From the NCBI GenBank assembly GCA_024500155.1, contig CM044880.1, positions 13,350,879 to 13,414,878 on the forward strand: 64,000 bases of DNA, read 5' to 3'. This stretch comes from Chenopodium formosanum. Taxonomy: Eukaryota; Streptophyta; Magnoliopsida; Caryophyllales; Amaranthaceae. The notes beneath the pieces are model-generated. The model did no database searches. It was not told the DNA's origin and saw nothing but the letters and a program-made list of their open reading frames with translations. Positions 1 to 11,121 of the stretch are shown one piece after another. The translations under genes were made by a program, and so were the position numbers. The first letter of the stretch is position 1; each line of letters starts with the position of its first letter.

Positions 1-139
1 CTCAAGAACTGTTCAGATCTCAAAAGGTAGGTTTGTGTTTTCGGCTAAAAGGTGAATGAATGTCATGAAAAAGTAAGACTCGTATTTATATGAGTCCTGG
101 AAAAGAGAAACACGTAAGCAAACCGACCTAGGAAAAAGG

Positions 140-375
140 CCGGCCCGATCGGGCGCGAGAACAAGTTTTCCAGACGCAGTGTCGCGCCCGCTCGGGCGTA
201 CACCGCCCGGTCGGGCGATCTGAAATCCCCATTCCGGGTGAGCCATCGGGCGAAGCCGCCTGATCGGGCTCGTCAAAAACTTGAGTCCGCCACCCGGTCG
301 GGAGAAGCCCGCCCGATCTGGCGCGAGAGTTCCCGATTTTTCCTTGACCACCTTCGCCCGATCGGGCGCGAGTCA
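140..375. repeat. GC-rich palindromic repeat cluster (CCCGATCGGGC type)
   Basis: The block is much richer in G+C than the AT-rich flanks. It carries repeated variants of the palindrome CCCGATCGGGC, often followed by GCGAG, in forms such as CCCGCTCGGGC, CCCGGTCGGGC and CCTGATCGGGC. The open frames here on both strands are low-complexity by-products of this motif, so I call no gene. The stretch 1-139 may be part of an element cut by the window edge: read on the minus strand, it has a TATA-like ATATAAATA segment. Confidence 0.6.
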
Positions 376-524
376 TCCGTTTGCATTACTATTTCCAACA
401 GAAATGATGTAGCATTTTTAGTAGAGTTTCTTTGATTGAATTGGAACGAAGATTACTTTGCATTCATTAGAGTATTAGACCACATTAACAAAAAGAAAAA
501 AAGGAAATTAAATGCGTAATTTAC

Positions 525-590
525 CTTTATAAGGACGACATCTCCTTTAGGAACACTTTCAAACATGTCTTTACTAACATGCTCCACACC
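525..590 (-). pseudogene. O-methyltransferase relic, downstream fragment of split exon
   Basis: On the minus strand this short segment encodes GVEHVSKDMFESVPKGDVV and then LIK. This is the part of plant caffeate/flavonoid-type O-methyltransferases directly after the SAM-binding Asp-Leu-Pro segment (family pattern PGVEHVGGDMF-SVPKGD). It ends at a consensus donor (AAG then GTAAAT, exon end at 525), the place where many plant OMT genes have their intron. It is in frame with the retrotransposon RT remnant to its right (591-1070). The partner fragment is 4937-5296. No following exon is recognisable at 1-524, so the gene is broken. The family call is secure; the substrate cannot be told. Confidence 0.75.
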
Positions 591-1601
591 TTCAATAAAA
601 TCATTATTACTTGGACTCTTCTTCAAGTATCTCACAACTCCCAAGGCAGCATCCCAATGCTCTACCCTCGGACTCTGCATAAATTGAGATAAAATATGCA
701 CAGAATAGGCCAGGTCCGGCCTAGTGACAACTAAATAAATTAAACGTCCTGTGAGACGTCTATACCTTTCGACATCATGAAAAAAATCTCCTTCCGCCAG
801 AGCTAGCCTGTGGTTTTGCTCCATAGGAAAATATGCTGGTTGTGCATCAAGTAACCCTGTTTCAGTAATAATGTCTAAGGCATACTTCTTCTGACACATG
901 AAAATCCCCTGTTTATTTCTGGCTATCTCTAGTCCCAAAAAATATTTCAACACACCCAAGTCCTTCATCTTGAAACAATCACCTAGATATGTCTTGAATG
1001 ACAACAAGGCAGTTTTATCGTTCCCTACAACAATTAAATCATCGACATAAACTAGCACATTAAGTTGCATTTTCCCTCATGTTAGAGTAAAAAAAGAATA
1101 ATCATAATATGACTGTTTAAAGCCATAATTCTTCAAATCCGTCGTCAATTTCGCAAACCAACACCGAGGAGATTGCTTCAAGCCATACAATGACTTGTTC
1201 ATCCTGCACACTTTCCCTGAATTATTTTTGTTAAGAGGGGGAATTTTCATGTATACCTCTTCCTCTAAGTCGCCATGTAAGAAGGCATTGTAAACGTCCA
1301 TCTGATGTACCTCCCAATTCTTCATTGCTGCAACCGCAAGAAAAGTACGAATTGTCACCATTTTGGCTACCGGAGCAAATGTCTCATTATAGTCTAGGCC
1401 TTCAACCTGATGATTGCTGAATATGACTAGTCTAGCCTTCAATCTTTGAAGATTCCCGTGCTCATCATACTTTTCTTTGTAAACCCATTTACTCCCTAGT
1501 GCCTTCTTACCACGGGGTAAGTCCACTAGTTCCCACGTGCCTTGATCCTCAAGTGTCTGAATCTCATCAGCCATGGCCTTTCTCCATCCTTCATGTCGCA
1601 T
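591..1601 (-). pseudogene. Copia A reverse transcriptase (RNase H missing)
   Basis: The frame starts in the pre-RT region (WRKAMADEIQTLED), passes the RT core (KWVYKEKYDEHGN, HQMDVYNAFLHGDLEE, KSLYGLKQSPRCW) and reaches the catalytic YVDD box (VLVYVDDLIVVGN), which is intact. A TGA separates 1077-1601 from 591-1070; context suggests a former CGA Arg codon, so a single C-to-T change. The reading frame ends by running into host OMT sequence near 590 instead of continuing into RNase H. It reads as a dead polyprotein fragment. Confidence 0.85.
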
Positions 1602-1758
1602 AGCTTCCTTGAAATTTTTCGGCTCATTGCCACCTGTAATTGCTGCAATATAGTGTCTATGTTTTGCAGAAAATCAGTGAGAATCAACAAAATGTGTTAT
1701 GGGATAAACAGTACCTGAGGGAGGTGACGCGGATGAACGATGATGCGTGGATAGACTT

Positions 1759-2523
1759 TTATTCCGAATAGTGTGAGTCACATAATCTTGAAGGTTGACC
1801 GAATGATATTTTTTTTTCTTTTTCCTTTACCCATATTGTCCCCATTCTCCATATACTCAAGGTATGCCAACTCACGGATTTGCTGCGGAGTAGAGGCCTG
1901 CTCTTCACTGTTCGGGGACACAGCAGGCTCACCTTGAGGCTCCCATGCTCGCTGGAATCCAGTGAGACCAAACCAGCGTGCGCTGGTGACCCAGCGAGCT
2001 GAGCAGAGCTGCTGGCAGTCCCAGCTGCGGGGTGGCCGCGGTCTCCTGTGCTATGCCGCGGGCTTGCCGCGGACCATTCTGCCTGGGTGGTTTCGGCAGC
2101 ATGCTCAAGCACCTCTTCATGCTGCACCGACTCCCCCCCTTCTTCCATACTCCATTCATCATCACTCACACAATCAGCCATATGTTGCACATAAGTAGGC
2201 CGTGAAATATCATTGCCAGCAGAAATTTTAAATGGGAATTCATGTTCAACAAATTTAACATCTCGTGATACTAAGGTCTCCTTAGTCTCCAAGTCAAACA
2301 CCCTCCAACCTTTCTTACCAAATGGATATCCTATAAATACACAACGTCGACTTCTACTAGCAAATTTGTCCCCCTTACTACGTTGATTATGAGCATAACA
2401 CAAGCATCCAAAAACTTTTATATGTTCATACATAGGAAATTTACCAAACAACACCTCAAACGGAGTCTTAAAATCAAGCAATCTAGAAGGAGTACGGTTT
2501 ATCAAATGACAAGCCGCTTGCAC
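1759..2523 (-). pseudogene. Copia A integrase C-terminal part and linker
   Basis: This continues the integrase frame after a TAG stop at about 2530 that sits where copia integrases have Trp (PLKF-stop-GEC), consistent with TGG to TAG. Visible are LINRTPSRLL, the plant copia PFEVLFGKFP stretch, and a C-terminal region with FGCLCYAHNQ and CVFIGYPFGKKGWRVFD. Past about residue 150 it is a low-complexity Ser/Ala/Gln linker, and frame is lost near 1780-1800. The plus-strand open frames over 1962-2198 are shadows of this linker. Confidence 0.8.
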
Positions 2524-2532
2524 ACATTCCCC

Positions 2533-4614
2533 CTAAAATTTAAGAGGTAAATTAGCTTGAAATCGCAAAGCCCGGGCCACATTAAGGATGTGTTGATGCT
2601 TACGCTCAACACGCCCATTTTGTTGAGGCGTACCCACACACGAAGTCTCAAATATTATCCCATTAGCAAAAAAATATTCTTTCAAGGAATTAAATTCCGT
2701 CCCATTATCACTACGAACAATTTTGATCTCATACCCAAATTGACGTTTAATTAAAGCAAAAAAATTGAGAAACATCAATTCAACTTCAGTTTTATTGCGT
2801 AATAAATACGTCCGCACACCTCTAGAAAAATCATCTACTATTGTTAAAAAATAATGGGAACCACAAGTTGACGCGGTCTTATAAGGACCCCACAAATCAA
2901 CATGAATAAGTTCAAACAAACAACTAGCTTTATTTTTGCTTAAGGGAAAAATACTCCTATGTTTTTTTGCCTGAGGGCATACATCACAAGTTTTAGGACT
3001 TCTATTAGAACCACTCATAACAGGAAGATGTTGCAAAACCTTTCCGGAAGGATGCCCCATTCGTTGATGCCACAACTCTGCCAATCGATCCCCATCTATC
3101 TTCAAAGCTTTCACCTCAGGAACACCACGGAAATAATAAAGTCCATCCACTCGTTCACCCGCTCCAATCACCTTCCTCGTCGTTAGGTCCTGTATAACAC
3201 AAAGTTTGTTAGTAAATTGCATAGTGCAATTTGATTCATCACATAATTGCGTCGCGGATATTAAATTGCAATTTAATTGAGGTACAAAAAGAACATTATC
3301 AATTTTCAAACCCCCTTGCAAAATCACGGAGCCGATTTTAGAAGAATTAGCACCTTTTCCATCCGGTAGTCCTACCAGACAATGTGGCACATTAGAAACA
3401 TTCATCAAAAGAGACAAATCACAAGTCACGTGGTTGGATGCGCCGGTATCAACGATCCAACCCAATTGATCCTTACCATGAAGCTTATTTTTCACAGAAG
3501 AAAGATGATCAAGAATCTGCTGTATATGTGCCGGTGTCACCCCCGAAAGAGCAGCCCCATCAGAAGTTGTGCTGCTGCTGTTTTGGGTGGTCTGTGACCC
3601 ACTTTGACCCCCTGTCTTGTGTGCTCGGACCTGAGCAGCAGGCGCACTGCCACGCCCACCTCGGCCCCCGCCTTTGCTGCTTCCAAAATCACCACGGCCC
3701 CGTCCTCTACCCCCACGACCACGGTCACCCCACCATGGAGGGTAACCGTTCAATTGAAAACAGTCAGACTCCTCATGTCCAACTTTGTTGCAATGGTTGC
3801 AAAATAGCTTCGAAGTATCACCCGAACACGGTGGCTTCGTAGAGGAATCATGCTGAACTTTAAACGCCATAACACTATCACGAGCTGCAGCAGTAGACAC
3901 GGCTGATTCACTCTCCTTCAAGCGTTCTGCTTGAATAATTTGCTGATATGCTTTATCCACAGTAGGTAAAGGATCTTGTGCTAAAAGCTGACCCTTAATC
4001 GAGCTATATGTGTCGTCTAGCCCAATCAAAAAATGGTGAACAAAATCCTCCTGGCGCAATTTCTCAACTTGTGCCACAATATTGCAAGTGCAAGCACCAC
4101 ACTTACAAATAGGTACATCAACGTAGGTGTGCAATTCATCAAAATTTTTTGATATTCTGCCAAAATAAGCAGCAACCGATGCAGAAGCAGCCTGCTTACA
4201 TTCACTCAAAGCCGACTTCAATTGACAAATTCGGGTTCCACTCACAACACAAAACCTAATTTTGAGATTAGTCCACAACAATTGAGCATCATCATACTCA
4301 CCAATGGTAGCCCTCACCGATGAGTCTAAGGTATTAGTTATCCAAGCAACCAACATCGCATGAATAGCCACCCAATCGTCCAATTTATCACTATCAGTTG
4401 GTTTTGCGATTGAACCATCAATGAAGCCGTACTTCCGATTTGCTTTCAACGAAGTCCTAATTGCCCTCCCCCACTCATCATAATTCTCACCCCGAAGTTG
4501 AATCGGAGTAATAATATTTCCCGGACCATCACTCGACCCTAAGTGATAAGTCATGTCAACCTTACTTTTCCCTCCATCGCCACCACCGCCGGACCCTGAA
4601 GCACCGCCAGTCAT
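2533..4614 (-). pseudogene. Copia A Gag-protease-integrase polyprotein
   Basis: This is the first 693 residues of a copia polyprotein. Gag (UBN2/DUF4219-like, YDEWGRAIR near 45-53) is followed by a CCHC zinc knuckle CNHCNKVGHEESDC at about 272-285, an RG-rich stretch, protease DTGASNH at 389-395, the pre-integrase HQRMGH motif, and the integrase core with DLWGP, SDNGTEF and GRVERKH, so all three acidic residues (D, D, E) remain. The start ATG at 4614 follows the primer site by about 100 nt, as expected. The frame ends at the TAG near 2530. The plus-strand open frames across 2557-3842 are shadows. Confidence 0.9.
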
Positions 4615-4709
4615 CTCTTCACGATTTCAAGGGAAAAAAAAATTATGGATGTGACCGTTCGTTAATTATGTAAATTAATCAAACGGAAAAAAAATCGGAT
4701 CTCAACTAA

Positions 4710-4722
4710 GCTCTTAATACCA
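4710..4722 (-). promoter_or_regulatory. Primer-binding site of copia A (initiator tRNA-Met type)
   Basis: Read on the minus strand this is TGGTATTAAGAGC, directly after the LTR end ATCA. It matches the plant initiator-Met primer site (TGGTATCAGAGC) with small differences; element C has TGGTATCAAGAGC at the same place. Confidence 0.8.
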
Positions 4723-4900
4723 TGATAAATCAGAGGAAAATTAATATGAATATAATTCTCTGTATTCTTCTCATTGATATTCACGGCCAAATACATGTAT
4801 ATATACTACTAGGGTAACAAACCCCAATATTCTACCATATCTTTTCACAAGATATATTTCCTAAAATATAGCACAATAATATCACAATAATATCTCCAAT
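4723..4900 (-). repeat. 5' LTR of copia A (approximate outer end)
   Basis: The inner end is exact: the LTR ends in ATCA immediately before the primer site. The outer end is uncertain. A TGTGATATT start would put it at about 4886, while the sequence TTGGAGATATT just outside could place it near 4900. The length of roughly 160-180 bp matches the 164-bp LTR of the related element C. Confidence 0.65.
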
Positions 4901-4936
4901 AGAGACTGTGAAGGTCGTCAAAATGTAAATAGATAT

Positions 4937-5296
4937 ACCATGGTAAGAAGGGGCATTAAATATGACGTGTGGCAGATCAAAATTGATGCCTCTTATGGAG
5001 GGATGTTTGGAAATAATAGCATGAAGAGTGTGTCCAAAGCCACCACCAACGTCGACGAGTAGTTTGACACCTTCAAAACCATTATATTTTTGAAGGATGT
5101 TCTTGATAATGATGTTTGGATAGTTGGACAATGCTTTGTTGAAAACTTCGTTAAACCTCGGGTCTAAGCATTGGTATTCAAATGCATGAACTCCATGAAC
5201 CATATTAAAGGGAATTTTTCCTTCTAAAATTGCGTCTTTCAACTTGGTCCTGTAAAAGTATGGTGATATGTTAGATTCGAGATTATTTTCCTTCAT
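4937..5296 (-). pseudogene. O-methyltransferase relic, upstream fragment of split exon
   Basis: About 120 codons match the central part of class II plant small-molecule OMTs (caffeic acid/flavonoid type). LKDAILEGKIPFNMVHG is the substrate-side helix. VDVGGGFGHTL is the SAM-binding glycine loop; most relatives have GGGTG, so the usual Thr is Phe here. INFDLPHVI is the acidic SAM-binding loop. Similarity ends at PSYHG (codon at 4937-4939) and resumes at 590 with GVEHV, with the copia element in between. The N-terminal dimerisation domain (about 120 residues) is absent, and a TAA lies just upstream of the 5296 ATG, so this was already partial or has lost its 5' exon. Substrate unknown. Confidence 0.8.
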
Positions 5297-5455
5297 TTCG
5301 TTTTAAGCGCCTAATAATAAATTATATTAGTCAAATAAGTTAATAATATACCATCATCCAGTCATAATAAGTTTTAACTTTCAGTTTTTCACCGATTACG
5401 CCCTTGTGTTGGATAAATATAGGGTGATGTAGATCTTTAGATACAGTACTCCATA

Positions 5456-6250
5456 CAACAGTTGTCAATTCGGGTATTCAAGTCGGGTTTGGGTTGGGTT
5501 AAATTAGGTCTCGGGTTAAATCAGGATTAGGTTATGTCGGGTCAATCTAGCTTCAGATCAAGTTCAGGTTGGGTCAATTTCAGTTCAAGTTATAAGGGAT
5601 CGTTCACCTTTTCGGATATATATAGGTCAGGTTCAATTCGAGTTAAAATAAGATCGGGTTCAATTTCAAGTTCGGGTTGTGTTGAGTCGGGTTTAGATGG
5701 GTTAACAAGATAGTACATTTGGGTTCGGGTTAGTGTTGAGTCGGGTTCTTGTTCAAGTTCAATTCTAATAAATATCGATGTGACCAAGTTGAACTATATA
5801 ATTACGCCTTCCATAATTTGATCAAACATCATCAAGATTTTATTAAACCTATATACGAGTAATAGAGAAAGGTTATATAAGCTGAACAAAAGATTTTATT
5901 AAATCGAATTGAGGGTTTACAGAATTATACCAGTACATAAGCTGAATAAAAGGTATATAAAATTTTATTAAACCTTCCATGACTCGGGTTCATGTTTTAA
6001 TTGGGTCGGGTACTAGTTCAGGTTCGGATTGTTTTCGGATTGGATTAAATCGGTTGACGGTTCCTATCAGGTCGGGGGCAAGTTCGGTTTCAAGTCATAA
6101 AGTATTGGATCAAATGGGTATTCAATTAAGATCAGGTCAGGTTCAAGTCAGGTTACAGGTCACTAGTTTCACCCCATTGTTCAAGTACCGGTTGAGTTCA
6201 GATCTTTGTCCGTTAAGGTCAGGTTCTTGGGTCGGGTCAGTTTTTGACAA
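5456..6250. repeat. Degenerate GGGTT/GGTTCGGGT-rich repeat tract
   Basis: The tract is dominated by short variants of GGGTTCGGGTT and CAGGTTCAAGT, with an AT-rich break at about 5795-5980. The open frames at 5590-5787 and 5979-6287 are translations of this repeat. Such tracts often form subterminal parts of hAT-type elements, as in 7040-7200 and 10310-10460 here, but I found no matching termini or TSD. The stretch 5297-5455 holds nothing I recognise. Confidence 0.55.
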
Positions 6251-7031
6251 TTCTAGCTACAATCCACACTTTTTGAGAAAATTTTAAGGTTTCAGGGCCC
6301 TGTGGAAAAAAGTGTTGAGACCCTAGGGGATATATCTCGGGGTAATATAATGTCGTTTGAAACCATATATGATCATTATATGTTGTCATAAACGTACGTG
6401 GTATGCTTGAGTTTACGAAATCAAAGCAAATTGTGAACGGGCAAAATGACCATTTAAGGGCATATTGGATGGTTCCACCGACCAAATTGGACACCCGGAG
6501 CGTATTAGGGATCATGGTAAACATTTCAGCAATTTTAATTTATAGGCGAAAAAAGTAAAAAAATTACAAAATTGAAAGGAAATTTTGAGGTTTAGGGGCC
6601 CGGTAGTGGAAAGCCTTGTGACCCTAAGGGATACATCTCGGGGTCATATAATGTAGTTTGAAACCATATATGATCATTATATGTTGTTATAAACGTTCGT
6701 GGTAGGTTTGAGTTTACGAAATCACTATAAGTTGTGTGAGCGAGTAAAATGATCGTTTAAGGGCATATTAGATGGTTCCACCGACCCAATTTGACTCCTG
6801 GAGGATATTAGGGACCATGGAAAAGATATCGGCAATTTTTATTTTTGGTCGAAAAAAGGTAAAAAAATTATAAAATTAAAGCTTATAATCCACGCTTTTT
6901 GAGGAAAATTTGAGGTTTCGGGGCCTGGTGGCGAAAAACCTTGAAACACTAAGGGATACATCACCGGGTTATATACTGCTTTTTGAAACCATATATGATC
7001 ATTATATGTTGTCATAAACATCCGTGGTACG
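6251..7031 (+). repeat. About 320-bp satellite, left block (about 2.4 units)
   Basis: These are tandem units recognised by CTATAATCCACGCTTTTT, GAGACCCTAAGGGATAC, a central CATATATGATCATTATATG palindromic core, and GGGCATATTGGATGGTTCC. The last 8 bp (GTGGTACG, 7024-7031) are the target-site duplication of the inserted hAT-type element. Open frames on the minus strand inside the units are by-products. Confidence 0.9.
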
Positions 7032-7580
7032 TAGGGCTGGCAAAAATCTGACCCGACCCGAAAACACGGCTTGAAAATAGCGGGTTTGGGTTGAGATTTC
7101 TGACCCGAAAACTTAAATGGGTCGACACGAACCCGACCTGATAATTAAATGGGTTAGGTTAAGGTTGAAATTTTCAACCTGAAAATGACTCATCTAACCC
7201 GAAAAAAAAAAAGAAAAAAGAAAAAAAAAACGAACAAGAAAAAACGGAAATAACTCTTAAGCCCAAGCCCAAAAATCCACCTAATAAAAAGAGAAAAACC
7301 CTAAAACCCTCACATTCTCCTTCTCAAATACGCAAACAACCGTTTTTCTTACTCTCTCCTTGTCTCATTGCCTCACTTGTGTCTCCTTCACTCCTTTCCT
7401 TCAGTCCTACAATCATTCCTTTAACCTTCTCCTTCATCTCAAGGTAATTTTCCTCTTGAATTTATTTACATGCTTTCGTTTTTTTTTTTTTTTTTTTTTT
7501 TTTCGTTTTTAACATGTTAATTTTTGTTTAATTTCGAAGTCATTTGCTGTTTATATTCGAATTCATCATCAGTTATTAAT

Positions 7581-9803
7581 TGTTGTAAGGTTTTGATGAT
7601 TGTGAACAAATGATGATTATCTAACTAATATGTGTATTGAGATGTGCATGAACAAGTCATGAAGCATGAAGATGATTGAGTACAGGTTAGATCATCATTG
7701 AAGATGGTTCCCTACATACAATGTATGGATCGTGCTTGAGTTCCTCAAGGGGAACATAAAGAGAAGAAGTCTAAAAGTACAAACGTATTGTTAGACTTTA
7801 CATGCAGTTCCTAAGAAGAATGAGAAGATGTTCTTTGCAAGGAATGAGCAGCAGTTCCTCAGGGGGAACAAGTAAAGAGAAGTTCCTTCGCGGGAGTAGA
7901 AGTTTCAGAGTAGAAGTTTCATCAGAGAAGAGAAGTTCCTTTGTAGGAACAGAAGCATCGGAGTAGAAGCTTCATCAGAGAAACATGAAGACAGAAAAAT
8001 AGTATATTTTTCTAGGAATCATGTAAGTATGTTGGACAAGAGAAATTGTCTGGAATAAGCCTAAGGAACTACATTGGAACTTCAGTCGGTAAGGAACTTA
8101 GTGTTGATGACCAGTAAGTTCCTTACTAGTCAGTCTAGAATTCATTTATAGAAGGAACACGAGTTTGCACAGCACTAGTAGTCAGTTTTCCACGTTAAAT
8201 AGTCATTGCATTATGTTTGCCTACTTTATAGGAAGTTAGTTTTGACTCGGTATTAATATTTATTATTAGATTTTATTTTATAAAAGATAAGTTTTTGAAA
8301 ATAAAATCTGATTTTCTCTTAGTAAAAAAGATAACTTATTTTCCTAGTTTCTAGGGATTTAGTTTTCAAATAAACTAATTTATAAAATGATTTTATTTTA
8401 TAAAACAAAATTTTATAATCAAAATCTGATTTTATTGTAGTCAAAGTCGTGGGAAAAAGATTTTCAAAGTGGTTACCTTAAAAGTAGGAGTTCAGTTGAG
8501 ATTTTGTTTGTTAAGGAACAAAATGAATCTGGTCTATATGTGAATTGATAACTTATTTTCCTAGTTTCTAGGGATTTAGTTTTCAAATAAACTAATTTAT
8601 AAAATGATTTTATTTTATAAAACAAAGTTTTATAATCAAAATCTGATTTTATTGTAGTCAAAGTCGTGGGAAAAAGATTTTCAAAGTGGTTACCTTAAAA
8701 GTAGGAGTTCAGTTGAGATTTTGTTTGTTAAGGAACAAAATGAATCTGGTCTATATGTGAAGTTAAATTAATGAACGAGTGTATTATTTTAACTTATCTT
8801 CTTAAAGAAGTCAGTTTTAAACTCCTATTTTTTAGCACAAGGACTTGGTCCCCAAGGAACTTGTGGCTGGTATTTGCAAAACGTGCTGATTGCTTTCCTA
8901 ACAAAAAGGAAGTTATTGAGCAAGTCGTGGAGCAACTAATTGACCCATTATTGTTGCTTATAATCAAATTAGTTTTCTATTCGTGGGCCTAAAGATTCGG
9001 ACCACTTCTGATCATAAGGAACATGGGTAATTAGTGGGTTTTCTAATCTTCTATAAATAGAACGTTTTTAATTCTTTCAAAACTGTCTGACTTTAGAGAG
9101 TCATTCCATATAGTGTCTCACTTAAGTGGAATAGTTTTTCATGAGAAATATATTATGTCTTCCACGTTGGTGAGTCAGTTCCTTTAGGTTCCAAGTTCCT
9201 TACATGTCTCAAAGTGTCCAACATATTAGTTTCATACATCTATCTTTCATATGTATTTGAGAAATGTTTAAGGGTTTGAGTGAACTCTTGCATTAGGGAA
9301 TTTAAAAGGGTTTGAGTGAACTCTTGTATTAGGGAATTTGTAAGGGTTTGAGTGAACTATTGTATTGGGGAGTTGGGAAGTTTGAGTGAACTTCTATTTG
9401 TGAGAAAGAGAAGAGAAAGAGAAGTGAGAAGAGAAAGAGAAAGAGAAGCGAGAAGAGAAAGAGAAGTGAGAAGAGAGAAAGAGAAGAAAAGAGTAACAAG
9501 TTGGGTGACTTGTTCCTCGGGGCTTTGAGTTCGTTGAGGAACTTGAAGTTAGAGTCTTTAGTTTGTAATGGGTCATTGCCCTATTCTAGTGAAGATTCTT
9601 TTCCTAAAATCCCTTGTGGTCGTGGTTTTCCTCCTTGATTAGGGCCAAGGAGTTTTCCACGTAAAAATCTCTCTTGCACTTTTAGTTCCTTTAGCTATCT
9701 TTCAGTTCCTTTAGCTTACTTAGTTTTATTTCCGCAAAAAGATTGGCTAAACTGTCATACTACAATTCAACCCCCCCTTCTTGTAGTATTCATTGAAACA
9801 ACA
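7581..9803 (+). mobile_element. Solo LTR, 2223 bp, copia Maximus/SIRE-like
   Basis: It starts TGTTGTAAGGTTTTGATG and ends AAACAACA, with a perfect 5-bp TSD TTAAT (7576-7580 and 9804-9808). No primer site, polypurine tract or coding region is present, so it is a solo LTR. The size, the TGTTAAGGTTTTGATGAT-like start and the ACAATTCAACCCCCC-type motif close to the end resemble LTRs of the Maximus/SIRE copia lineage; that lineage call is from memory of the family pattern. It contains a purine-rich GAGAAGAGAAAGAGAA tract (about 9400-9490), repeated GGGTTTGAGTGAACT units (about 9270-9390) and a 217-bp tandem duplication. Small open frames inside are not genes. Confidence 0.8.
8333..8762 (+). repeat. 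217-bp tandem duplication inside the solo LTR
   Basis: The segment beginning AACTTATTTTCCTAGTTTC at 8333 recurs at 8550, giving a period of 217 bp. The copies are nearly identical, including ACAAAATGAATCTGGTCTAT near each end, so the duplication is recent relative to the rest of the LTR. Confidence 0.9.
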
Positions 9804-10478
9804 TTAATTTTTTTACATCTAGATGTTCTTAGCTTGTATTTTAATATCTAGATCTACTTGTTTGATTTGATATTTCTTATTTTAAGATGGCTATTTATGA
9901 AATTGTGAAAATTGCATCTACTTTCTACTACTTTGTCGTAGTGTTTATGGTTTGAATTGTTTTGGAATTGAATATACATGATATTAAAAGTTGATTTTGT
10001 ATTTTATATAATCTAAATTGATGACTTGAATATTTATTAATGTGTTTTTGTTATTGTTTGCAGGAAAGAACAAACAGCAAACCAACATGTGAAGGATTTT
10101 GAGAAGTTAAAATTTTGTTGTAAATTTAAGTTTCAAATCCCTTTAATTGGAAGTTTTGGTTGTAAATTTATTACATTTAAATTTATATATGATTTACAGA
10201 TTTAAAGTTGAGATTCAACTTGTATTGATTTCTTTTTGTTTTTAAGATTTTTATTGGTAATAAATTTTTCTTTAATCTACCCAAAAAAAAAAAAAAAAAA
10301 AAATTCAGGTTAAATATGGTCAACTTCGGGTTGACCCGAACTCGAATAAATCAGGTTAGGGTCAAGAACTTCGACCCAAAATGCTAAACAGATCAGGTTC
10401 AGGTTAGGGGTTTCAACCCGAACCCGAAATGACCTGAACACAAAAATGACCCGACCTGATCCGTTTGCCACCCCTAGT

Positions 10479-11121
10479 GGTACGCTTAAGTTTACGAAAT
10501 CACTGCAAATTGTGAACTGGTAAAATGAACGTTTAAGGGCATATTGGATGGTTCCACAAACTCAATTTGAATCCTGGAGGATATCAGGGACCAGGGTAAA
10601 CATCTTGGAAATTTTTATTTCCGGGCCAATAAAGGTAAAAAAATTACAAAATTGAAAGTTATAATAATCCACGCTTTTAGAGAAAATTTTGAGGGTTTGA
10701 GACCCGGTGGTAAAAAATGTTGAGACCCTAGGGTATATACCTCGGGATCAAATAATGACTTTTAAAAACATATATGATCATTATAGGTTGTCATCAACGT
10801 ACGTGGTAGGCTTGAGTTTACGAAATCACTGTTAGTTGTGAACGGTTAAAATGACCGTTTAAGGGCAAATTGGATGGTTCCACCTGCCGGAGGATATAAG
10901 GAAACACGGTTAAAATTACAAAATTGAAGGCTATAATGCACCCTTTTTTAGGAAATTTTGAGGTTTCGAGGCATGATGGCAAAAAGCCTTAAAATCCTAA
11001 GGGACACATTTAAAGGTCATATAATGTCGTTTGAAACCATATATGATCATTATATGTTATCATAAACGGACGTGGTAGGCTCGAGTTTACAAATTCACTA
11101 CATGTTATGAATGGGTAAAAT
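10479..11121 (+). repeat. About 320-bp satellite, second block (about 2 units)
   Basis: This continues the array after the hAT-type insertion; its first 8 bp are the right copy of that TSD. The unit at 10906-11121 has diagnostic variants (ACGGTTAAAATTAC, GCACCCTTTTTTAGG, GGGACACATTT) shared only with 18110-18325. It ends with AAAAT (11117-11121), the left flank of the copia LTR. Confidence 0.9.

Larger units (their letters stand above)
591..4936 (-). mobile_element. Ty1/copia element A, 3'-truncated, inside an OMT gene
   Basis: This is a copia-order element on the minus strand: LTR (about 4723-4900), primer-binding site (4710-4722), gag-protease-integrase (4614-1759) and reverse transcriptase (1601 to about 600). 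Coding similarity stops near residues RYLKKSP, just before RNase H, and is replaced at once by OMT sequence, so RNase H, polypurine tract and 3' LTR are missing. About 35-50 bp between the LTR and the OMT fragment (roughly 4900-4936) are unexplained. Because the 3' end is lost, no TSD can be read. Its gag is clearly similar to that of the element at 61342-62696, so both belong to one family. Confidence 0.85.
7032..10478 (+). mobile_element. Non-autonomous hAT-type element, 3447 bp including a nested solo LTR
   Basis: The termini are inverted repeats: TAGGGCTGGCAAA at the left and, inverted, TAGGGGTGGCAAA at the right. A perfect 8-bp TSD GTGGTACG flanks it (7024-7031 and 10479-10486), diagnostic of the hAT superfamily. 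Subterminal regions are rich in ACCCGACCCG/GGGTTCGGGT motifs. Inside are a pyrimidine-rich 5'UTR-like stretch with AAG then GTAATT (about 7442, possible donor), an AT-rich intron-like region, a TTGTTTGCAG acceptor near 10063, and a short terminal exon/3'UTR-like stretch, as if a transposase gene lost its coding exons. Without the nested LTR the element is about 1.2 kb. No transposase is encoded. Orientation is arbitrary, following the intron-like signals. Confidence 0.85.

Noticed and set aside
1962..2198. Plus-strand open frame over the copia A linker
   Set aside because: It is the complement of the low-complexity integrase/RT linker and has no domain.
5456..6250. GGGTT-rich tract as a complete DNA transposon
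   Set aside because: TTGTCAA-like ends are visible but too short, and no TSD is present.
6237..7021. Minus-strand open frames in satellite units (also 19802-21632 and 23766-24513)
   Set aside because: They recur because the satellite recurs, break at every indel, and show no conserved protein.
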